From positions 1 through 46,514 of the forward strand of contig CAYXWM010000016.1 of NCBI GenBank assembly GCA_964468805.1: a DNA stretch of 46,514 nucleotides, in the 5' to 3' direction. Origin of the DNA: CAYXWM01 sp964468805. GTDB taxonomy: Bacteria > Bacillota > Clostridia > Lachnospirales > WRBF01. Below the pieces are notes generated by a model. The model was not told where the DNA came from, did no database searches, and saw nothing but the letters and a program-made list of their open reading frames with translations. Positions 17,206 to 26,000 of this stretch are shown piece by piece. Position 1 is the first letter of the stretch. Every line of letters starts with the position of its first letter. The position numbers and the translations under genes are program-made.

Positions 17206-17234
17206 ATTGTATTATATTGGTAATTGATATTCAA
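17206..17234 (-). promoter_or_regulatory. Promoter candidate for the PRC-barrel gene
   Basis: Minus strand: -35 TTGAAT (plus 17229-17234), 17-bp spacer, -10 TACAAT (plus 17206-17211), 25 bases before the ATG at 17180. Confidence 0.5.
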
Positions 17235-17347
17235 GTATTTTGTCAAATTTTTATGTAATTATACATATAAACTGATCCCTTAAAGGTCGTTATTTAGACA
17301 AAGGTAATGTCTTCACACCGGGATTAGTATTGAATGGAGTTTTTAAC

Positions 17348-18631
17348 TTGAATTTTGAAGAAGCAGTTTCATTTATCCGGGCTCAACGGGGCTCGAAATT
17401 CGGCTTGGAAAGAATAATTGCCCTTTGTAATGCCTTGGGTAACCCTCAAAAAAAATTAAAATTTATCCATGTAGCCGGAACAAACGGCAAAGGCTCAACC
17501 GTTACTATGTTGTCCAAAACCTTAATTAACGCAGGGTACAAAACCGGCATTTTTATGTCACCGTACTTGGAGCGTTTTGAAGAACAAATAAGCATTAACG
17601 GTGAACATATTTCCCAACCGGATGTAATTAGATTGACAGAACACGTAAAAGAATTGTTTCGGAATACTCCGCCGGAGGATTTTCCCTCGGAATTTGAAAT
17701 TGTAACGGCTATAGCCTTTGAATACTTTTACAGAAACAACTGCGATGTTGTGGTGTTGGAATGTGGTCTTGGAGGTCGTTTGGACTCCACCAATGTTATT
17801 CCTGCTCACATTTGCTCCGTAATTACAAAAATTTCCCTTGACCATACGGACTTTTTGGGAAATACTATCGGACAAATTGCTTCCGAAAAGGCAGGAATCA
17901 TTAAAAAATCGAGTATAGTTATCAGCTATCACAACCAAGAGCCGGAAGTAATCCAAATTCTTGAAGAACGTGCTAAATGCCTAGATTGTGAGTTCGTTCC
18001 GGCAAATTCAAAGTCACTGAAGGTTTTAAGCTCCGATTTAAGCGGCTCGGTTTTTTCGTATGAAGGTGAAAATTACGAATTACGCCTTGTTGGCTCACAT
18101 CAATGTGAAAACGCTTTAACTGTTATTGAAACCGTAAAGGCTTTGAAAAGGGTGGGCTTTGAAATTACCCACGAAAACTTGCTTAATGCCTTAAAAGAAG
18201 CCACAGTACCTGCAAGATTAGAGGTACTTTGCACCAATCCTATCGTTATTTTGGATGCTGCCCATAACGCAGACGGCGTTGCGGCACTTGCAAATTCCAT
18301 AGACAATCTGTTAAAATCAAGACCCTTAATCACGGTTATGGGAATGTTGGCTGACAAAGATTACCCTTTCTGCGTTTCCCAACTTGCCAAACGCAGTGAT
18401 GCCCTCTTTGCGGTAACCCCAAATAACCCAAGAGCCTTGGATGCTCAAATACTGGCTCAATATGCCGAAAAAGATTGCCAAAACGTTAAACCTTTCTCCG
18501 AATATAAAGAAGCCCTCTCTGCTGCAATGAAATCCGCCGGTTCCTGCGGTACCGTACTGATTTGCGGCTCAATCTACATGGCAGGCGGAATGCGAAATAT
18601 CTTGCAAAATATATTGACAAACAGTCGTTAG
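17348..18631 (+). CDS. folC: Bifunctional folylpolyglutamate synthase / dihydrofolate synthase
   Basis: Adds glutamate to dihydropteroate and to folates (Mur-ligase-like fold). It shows the P-loop HVAGTNGKGSTVTML, the switch EIVTAIAFEYF, LECGLGGRLDSTNVI, and the folate-loop signature DHTDFLGNTIGQIASEKAGIIK. The C-terminal domain has ILDAAHNADGVAAL and MGMLADKDY. The open frame begins with TTG at 17330, but an in-frame TTG at 17348 has TGGAG 8 bases upstream and gives the family-typical start MNFEEAVSFIRAQ (427 residues), so I prefer it. No other folate gene is adjacent. The tRNA-Trp promoter overlaps its 3' end. Confidence 0.93.
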   Translation: MNFEEAVSFIRAQRGSKFGLERIIALCNALGNPQKKLKFIHVAGTNGKGSTVTMLSKTLINAGYKTGIFMSPYLERFEEQISINGEHISQPDVIRLTEHVKELFRNTPPEDFPSEFEIVTAIAFEYFYRNNCDVVVLECGLGGRLDSTNVIPAHICSVITKISLDHTDFLGNTIGQIASEKAGIIKKSSIVISYHNQEPEVIQILEERAKCLDCEFVPANSKSLKVLSSDLSGSVFSYEGENYELRLVGSHQCENALTVIETVKALKRVGFEITHENLLNALKEATVPARLEVLCTNPIVILDAAHNADGVAALANSIDNLLKSRPLITVMGMLADKDYPFCVSQLAKRSDALFAVTPNNPRALDAQILAQYAEKDCQNVKPFSEYKEALSAAMKSAGSCGTVLICGSIYMAGGMRNILQNILTNSR

Positions 18632-18643
18632 CTGTAGTATAAT
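18614..18643 (+). promoter_or_regulatory. Consensus promoter of tRNA-Trp
   Basis: Perfect TTGACA (18614-18619), 18-bp spacer, perfect TATAAT (18638-18643). It overlaps the last codons of folC and lies about 70 bases upstream of the tRNA. Confidence 0.85.
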
Positions 18644-18716
18644 TGCTAATGTTGATTTTAATTGTTCGAACTACCTCGTTACAGCTAACTTCAACCGGTT
18701 GTAACGAATTTAATAT

Positions 18717-18787
18717 AGGGGTGTGGTCAAGTGGTATGACAGAGGTCTCCAAAACCTTTAGTGCGGGTTCGATTCCTGCCACCCCTG
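18717..18787 (+). tRNA. tRNA-Trp (anticodon CCA)
   Basis: Cloverleaf by eye: acceptor AGGGGTG (18717-18723) pairs with CACCCCT (18780-18786). The D arm is GTCA/TGAC. The anticodon stem is GAGGT/ACCTT with loop CTCCAAA giving anticodon CCA. The T arm is GCGGG-TTCGATT-CCTGC. The discriminator is G73, as expected for bacterial tRNA-Trp. The 3' CCA is not encoded (GCTA follows). It has its own promoter and terminator and marks the left edge of the accessory island. Confidence 0.95.
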
Positions 18788-18794
18788 CTAGTGA

Positions 18795-18832
18795 AAAAAG
18801 CCTGTAAACTTTGTGTTTACAGGCTTTTTGTT
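18795..18832 (+). terminator. Strong intrinsic terminator of tRNA-Trp
   Basis: AAAAAGCCTGTAAAC (18795-18809), loop TTTGT, GTTTACAGGCTTTTT (18815-18829): a perfect 15-bp stem ending in a T-run, 8 bases after the tRNA. Confidence 0.93.
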
Positions 18833-18902
18833 TTGGGTATGTACGGGGTGTTGGGGTTGGTTTGGGGACCGGTGGGTGTTTATTTGGTGTTTATTCGATT
18901 TT

Positions 18903-19777
18903 TTACTTCGGTTCATTGCCGTTAACTTCATCTTTCCCTGCATATTCTCGAAGTCTTTTTTTAATCGTACTTTCGCTTACTTTATATTCCTTTGCCAATT
19001 CTTTAATTGTTTTCTTTTCTTCATAACGTTTCCTTCTGATTTCTTCTACTTGCTCGGGACTGAGTTTTTTTGATTTCTTCCCTGCCTTACCATATATATC
19101 GGAACCGGATCCAAGCACCGGTAAGCGTACTTTTTTATCAGCAGTTCTTTCATTGCCTCTTCAAACTCTTCACAGGTAATTTTCTTGCCATAAGGCCCAT
19201 ATGGTAATAAACGTTTGAAAAACTTTACGTGTCCCAAACCGTAAAGCTTTTCTTTTGTAGTGGTAACATTTTTGGTTGCAATTTTATGACTTGAGTTGTT
19301 TTTAATTCTATTTGTCAAGTTCACATAGTACTCGTAAATGTCTCGGGGAAAGAAAGAAAAGTCCACCTGAAACTCCTGCAGTGTTACATAACCGTCTTTT
19401 TTTGGATCATTTTCTTTAGCTACGGTTATTTTTGGGGCCGACGGGTTTTCTTGAAGATACTTGCCGTGAATAATCTCAATGACTGTTTTAGTGGAACAGT
19501 TCTTTATTAAAGCAACTTCCCTAATACTGCGTTCTCCTCCGTTATACAGCTTGAGGAAATCATCGATTTGGTTTATATATTTTTTTGGCTTTTTGCCCCT
19601 CTTAATAATATAAACATTTGATATACCACCCTCAAAATTATCATCAGTTAGAAATCTTGGTGGTTTTTGGTTGGAAAACAGGTCTGCATTTTCAACCAGC
19701 TTAAACCCCTTTTTTAAAAGAAGTACTATTTTGTTTGTACTGAACTCATTTCCGAAAGCATCTTTAAAGGTTACCAT
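18903..19777 (-). CDS. Two-frame DNA-binding-like protein joined by a candidate programmed -1 frameshift
   Basis: Two minus-strand frames overlap. Frame 0 runs from ATG 19777 (AAAGGA 8 bases upstream; another ATG at 19786) to a stop at 19046. The second frame, 18903 to about 19130, encodes a helix-turn-helix (LSPEQVEEIRRKRYEEKKT and IKELAKEYKVSESTIKKRLRE). They join at A_AAA_AAG (plus 19130-19136), in exact phase for -1 slippage; the -1 frame continues V-R-L-P-V with no stop. The fusion would have 291 residues: 216 in frame 0, then 75. Frame 0 contains its own HTH-like stretch (GGERSIREVALIKNCSTKTVIEII). CTTACC/GGTAAG could pair just downstream of the heptamer. I do not recognise the family. 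A degraded copy lies at 36355-36753. A plain frameshift mutation is the alternative. Confidence 0.6.
19130..19136 (-). promoter_or_regulatory. A_AAA_AAG -1 ribosomal slippery heptamer
   Basis: On the minus strand the codons read ATA AAA AAG, so A AAA AAG is phased as X XXY YYZ. Downstream on the same strand CTTACC (plus 19120-19125) can pair with GGTAAG (plus 19086-19091), with a 4-base spacer, and a competing ACCGG/CCGGT hairpin is possible. An AGAGG lies about 20 bases upstream. The phase is a direct observation; slippage is inferred. Confidence 0.55.
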
Positions 19778-19805
19778 ATTAATCATCCTTTGTGTTATTT
19801 AGTAA
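19406..19805 (-). repeat. Direct repeat, copy 1 (5' part of the frameshift gene)
   Basis: About 400 bp closely similar to 36355-36753 in the same orientation. It covers the start, the upstream leader (TGTTATTTAGTAA in plus orientation at the right edge) and roughly the first 125 codons. The copies bracket the surface-protein/RHS operon. Confidence 0.85.
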
Positions 19806-19864
19806 ATTCGCCCCATTGTTTTGTTATGCACAGAAAGGTGGGACTGTCAAAGGGTGGATACATT

Positions 19865-19951
19865 AGTTTAGTTATTACAAATTATTCCGGATAGGTTGAC
19901 AATAAAAATTGACATATTACTCCAAAAGTATTAGAATTAGTAAACTAAACT
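19865..19951 (+). promoter_or_regulatory. Strong promoter bracketed by a 9-bp inverted repeat, for the giant-gene operon
   Basis: TTGACA (19909-19914), 17-bp spacer, TAGAAT (19932-19937); a second TTGACA lies at 19895-19900. AGTTTAGTT (19865-19873) and AACTAAACT (19943-19951) form a perfect inverted repeat around the promoter, a plausible operator or looping site. The divergent HTH-encoding gene begins less than 100 bases to the left. Regulation is inferred. Confidence 0.6.
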
Positions 19952-20022
19952 GTATATTACGCATAATTCGGATAATGCAAAAGGTATCAATCAGTAATAA
20001 CTAACAAAGGAAGGTGTGGGCT

Positions 20023-23000
20023 ATGTTCAAAAAATGTATCACTATTATCTTATTTTCTTTATTTTATTTTTTGATGTGTAATAAAGTTTTAGCTTTTACA
20101 GGCAGCGGGCTAGGCACGGAATCTTCACCTTACATAATAACAACCAAAAGTCAACTTAAGGAAGTTAATCAAAGTTTAAACTCCCACTACAAGTTAACAA
20201 GCGACATAGACTTAAACAACGAACCATGGACGCCAATCGGAACAAGTACGCTTCCATTTAGCGGTACATTTGACGGAAATGGGCATACCATAAGCAACTT
20301 AAAGATAAACACAACTCAGAGCGGTGCAGGGCTTTTTGGGTATGTATTCGGGGGAAAGATTAAAAACATTAACATAGACAATGTTGACGTTGTTAGTACA
20401 GGAAACCATGTTGGTGCGTTAGCCGGGTACATGATAGATAAAGCAACAAACTCTGCTATTGAGAATTGTTCTGTAACAAAGGGAACAGTCAAAGGCACCT
20501 CATATGTTGGCGGTTTGGTTGGGTTTATTAGAGGAAAAAGTGTAACAAGTTCTGTTAATCCTATCTCAAGTAGTTACACAGAATGTGCTGTTGTTGGAAC
20601 TGCACCCACTAATACATATGTTGGTGGCATAGCAGGGTATGCGTATAATACATCTATTAATAAATGCTATTCTGTAGGAACTGTAACAGGAGGAACATCT
20701 GTCGGCGGTATCGTGGGAGATGTAACTGTTACAACAAGCAATATCGTAGACATGATCCAAAACTGTTTTTCCTTGAGCAGTGTAAAAGCCACAAGTAATT
20801 TAGCCGGTGGCATTGCAGGAAAGTCTACATCATGCAGTTTATATTTTTGTTATTTCGCCGGAAAAGTGGAAGGGCCTGCCAATGTTGGTGGGTTGTGTGG
20901 TTATATTCCATCCGGCGTGTTTTCAAGCTCGTATTTTGATGGATTGCGAGTAGAACGTGATATGTTAACTGATAAATCGCAATCAAAACTAACAACTGCG
21001 TTAAGATCCCAAAATACATATACTTTATGGGATTTCACATCTATATGGGCCATCGATGAATCCACTTCATATCCATATTTAAAAGATTTAAAAAAACCGT
21101 TAGGCGTTTCCAAGGTATTTCCCGAGGTAGATGTAGCCGGCGGAAACGGATCAAGTGCATCGCCTTATATTATAGACTCTGTGGAACAACTAAAAAATAT
21201 TAATATTGAATTAAATAGCTGTTATATTTTAAATAATGATTTAGACTTAAATTACATACCATGGACACCCATAGGAACAAGTACTCAGCCTTTTAGCGGA
21301 ACATTTGACGGAAATGGGCATACTATAAGCAACTTAAAGATAAACACAACTCAAAACTATGTAGGGCTTTTTGGGTATGTATCCGGAGGAAGGCTTAAAA
21401 ACATTAACATAGACAATGTTGACATTGTTAGCACAGGAAGCTATGTTGGTGCGTTAGCAGGATACGTGATTGATAAAGCGACAAATATTAATTGTGTTAT
21501 TGAGAATTGTTCTGTAACAGGAACCGGATCAGTTAAAGGCAACGCTAATATTGGCGGTTTGGTTGGGTATGCAGGAGCACTTGCTAATCCTATAACAGGT
21601 AGTTATACAGAATGTGCTGTTGTTGGAACTGCAACCACCAATACATATGTCGGTGGCATTGCAGGGTATGCATATAATGCAGGGATAAACAAGTGCTACT
21701 CTATCGGAACAGTGACAGGCGGAACATCTGTCGGCGGTATCGTTGGAGACGTAACTGTTACAACAAATAATTTCTCAATCCAAAACTGTTTTTCTCTGAG
21801 CAGTGTAAAAGCCACAAGTAATTTAGCCGGTGGCATTGCAGGTAAATCGACATCATGCAGTTTATATTATTGCTATTTTGCCGGAAGAGTTGAGGGGTCT
21901 GCCAATGTTGGCGGGTTGTGCGGTGCTATGTCATACGGCGTGTTGACAAGCTCGTATTTTGATGGATTACGTGCTGAGAGCGATTTATTAACCGATAAAA
22001 TTCAATCAAAATTAACAACTGCTTTAAGATCCCAAAACACATATACTTTATGGGATTTTACAGCTATATGGGCCATTGATGAAGCAAATTCATATCCGTA
22101 TTTTAAAGGTTTAAAAAAACCGTTAGGGGTAACGGAAGTATTCTCGAACGCAGATGTAGCCGGCGGAAACGGATCATCTACATCGCCTTATATTATTGAT
22201 TCTGTGGAACAACTAAAAAACATAAGGTTTGATTTAAGCAGCTGTTATATTTTAAATAAAGATTTAGACTTCAATAACGAACCATGGACGCCAATCGGAA
22301 CAAGTACGCAGCCCTTTAGCGGAACATTTGACGGAAATGGGCATACTATAAGCAACTTAAAGATAAACACAACTCAAAACTATGTAGGGCTTTTTGGGTA
22401 TGTATCCGGAGGAAGGCTTAAAAACATTAACATAGACAATGTTGACATTGTTAGCACAGGAAGCTATGTTGGTGCGTTAGCAGGATACGTGATTGATAAA
22501 GCGACAAATATTAATTGTGTTATTGAGAATTGTTCTGTAACAGGAACCGGATCAGTTAAAGGCAACGCTAATATTGGCGGTTTGGTTGGGTATGCAGGAG
22601 CACTTGCTAATCCTATAACAGGTAGTTATACAGAATGTGCTGTTGTTGGAACTGCAACCACCAATACATATGTCGGTGGCATTGCAGGGTATGCATATAA
22701 TGCAGGGATAAACAAGTGCTACTCTATCGGAACAGTGACAGGTGGAACATCTGTCGGCGGTATCGTTGGAGACGTAACTGTTACAACAAACAACTTCTCG
22801 ATCCAAAACTGTTTTTCCTTGAGCAGTGTAAAGGCCACAAGTAATTTAGCCGGCGGTATTGCCGGTAGGTCTACATTGTGCAGTTTATATTATTGCTATT
22901 TCGGCGGTAAAGTGGAAGGACCTGCCAATGTTGGTGGGTTGTGTGGCTATATGTCATACGGCGTGTTTTCAAGCTCGTATTTTGATGGGCTGAGAGTAGA

Positions 23001-26000
23001 ACGTGATTTAAGCTTATTAACTGACAAAATGCAATCAAAATTAACAACGGCATTAAAATTACAAAATACATATATTTCATGGAATTTTACATCTATATGG
23101 GCCATTGATGAAGCAAATTCATATCCATTTTTGAAAGATTTAAAGAAACCGTTAGGCGTAACGGAAGTATCAACGGTAGAAGATGTAGCCGGCGGAAACG
23201 GATCACCTACATCGCCTTATATTATAGATTCAACGGAACAATTAAAAAACATAAAATTTGATTTAAATAGCTGTTATATTTTAAATAAGGATTTAGACTT
23301 CAACAATGAACCATGGACGCCAATCGGAACAAATACACAGCCCTTTAGCGGAACATTTGACGGAAATGGACATACTATAAGCAACTTAAAGATAAACACA
23401 ACTCAAAACTATATAGGGCTTTTTGGTTATGTAGCCGGGGGAAAACTTAAAAACATTAAAATAGACAATGTTGACATTATTAGCTCCGGAAGCTATGTTG
23501 GTGCGTTAGCTGGATATATGACTGATAAAGCGACATATCTTAACTCTACTATTGAAAATTGTTCTATAACCGGAACAGGAACTGTAAAAGGCAGCTCTTA
23601 TGTGGGCGGCTTTGTTGGCTATACATTAGGAAAAAGCGCAACGAGTTATGTTAATTCAATAATTGGTAGTTTCACAGAGTGTGCGGTTGTAGGAACTGCA
23701 ACCACCAATACTTACGTTGGCGGAATTGCAGGATATTCGTATAATACAGCTATTAACAATTGCTATTCTGTTGGAGATGTGACTGGAGGTAGTTTTGTAG
23801 GCGGAATTGTCGGAGATTTTTCCCTTACAACACAAACTATAAACCATATGATACAGAACTGTTTTTCCCTAAGCAACATAAAAGCCACAGGTAGTTTTGC
23901 CGGAGGCATAGCGGGAATTTCTAGATCAAGTAGTATATATTATTGCTATTCCGCCGGGAAGGTGGAAGGTGTTGGCTATGTTGGTGGAGTGTGTGGCTAC
24001 ATGGATGGTGGAGTGTTTATAAGCGTGTATTTTGACGGTGTGAGAGTTGAACGTGATTTAAGCATGTTGACAGACAAAAGTGAATCAAGATTAACAACGG
24101 GTTTAAGATCTCAAAATACATATAATTCGTGGAATTTTACATCTATATGGGCCATTGATGAGGCAAACTCATATCCGTATTTTCAAGGTTTAAAAAAACC
24201 GCTAGGTGTAATGGAAGTATTCTCGGTCGCAGATGTAGCAGGTGGAAACGGATCATCTACATCGCCTTATATTATAGAATCCGAGGAACAGCTTAAAAAT
24301 ATAAATTATGATTTAAACAGCTGTTATATTTTAAGTAAGGATCTAGACTTAAATAACGCATCATGGACGCCGATCGGAACAAGTACGCAACCGTTTAGCG
24401 GAACATTCGACGGAAATGGGCATACTATTAGTAACTTAATGATAAACACAACAAAAGATTATGCAGGACTTTTTGGGTTTGTACACGGAGGAAAACTTAG
24501 AAACATTAACATAGACAATGTTGACATTAATAGCACCGGAAGCTATGTTGGTTCATTAGCAGGATATATGATTAATAAGGCATCAATAAGATCTGTTATT
24601 GATAATTGTTCTGTGACGGGCTCGGGAACAGTTAAAGGCAGTACAAATGTTGGTGGTTTGGTTGGATATGCAAAAGGTATAGCTGACGGACTTTATCCTG
24701 TTACCAACTCTATAACCGGTAGTTACACGGAATGTGCTGTTGCCGGAACTGCAACCACCAATACGTATGTTGGCGGAATTGCAGGGTATTCATATAATAC
24801 GGGTATAAACAAGTGCTATTCTGTTGGAACTGTGACCGGAGGAAGATTTGTAGGCGGTATTGTTGGAGATATAACTGTTACAACACGAAGCATATCAGAA
24901 ATGATACAAAACTGTTTTTCTCTAAGCACTATAAAGGCCACGGATAGTTTCGTGGGTGGTATTGCGGGTAATTCAAAAGACAGTAGCTTCTATTATTGTT
25001 ATTACGCCGGAAAGATAGAAGGCGTTTCCTATGTTGGAGGATTGTGTGGTTATATTCCGGGAGGTGTGTGTTCTTACTCGTATTTTGATACAATAGTTTC
25101 CGGTATTACGACACCGTTAACACAAGCTAAGACAACCGAACAGCTATTGCAGAGAGCCACTTTTCAGAACTGGGACTTTATAAATACTTGGGAAAACTAC
25201 GAAGGATTAACATACCCCGGTATTAAAAATATGAAAAAACCATTTAATAATATATTAACACCTCCGGTAGGGTTAAAAAATATAGAGTGTACGGACACAA
25301 CCATTAAACTTGAATGGCTTGCTGTAGACGGAGCCGAAGAGTATGAATTGGCATATTTGGATCAATCCATTACAACCACAGAATTAACAATAGAAATAAG
25401 CAAGCTTTTGCCTAAAACTAAGTATAGTTTCAAAGTGAGAGCTAAGGGCGAAAACAAAACCGGCATATGGAGCGAGCCTATAGACGTAACAACTGTCCCT
25501 ACCCCGTTAAAGACTGTGGAAAACGTTAATTGCGTAACTGTAACATATGACAGTGTAAAACTTTCATGGGATGGCACGGAAGGTGCGAATGGATACATAG
25601 TAACGCTGAATGACGCAAAATATGATTCATCAGCAAACAGTATTTTTATCAAAAACCTTAAACCAAACACTCAGTACGTTGTTTTTGTACAGGCAAAAAA
25701 TGAGGATACGATCGGTGAAAAGAGCAGTCCTATAGAATTTGTTACCGCGCATAAACCACCGGACGCACCTACGGATATTGTAATTAGCGGAAAATCAGCG
25801 TTTTCAATTTCATTGACATGGAATGAAGTGGCTGAAGCTGAATTCTATGAAATTGATTACAATGGAGAAATCTTAACAACTTACGAGGCCCTTGCTGTTT
25901 TAACAAACCTCGAACCATTGACTGAATACGTCATAAAAGTTAGGGGCGTAAACTCAGCAGTACAAGGTACATGGAGCGAAAGCATAACCGTAAGAACCTA

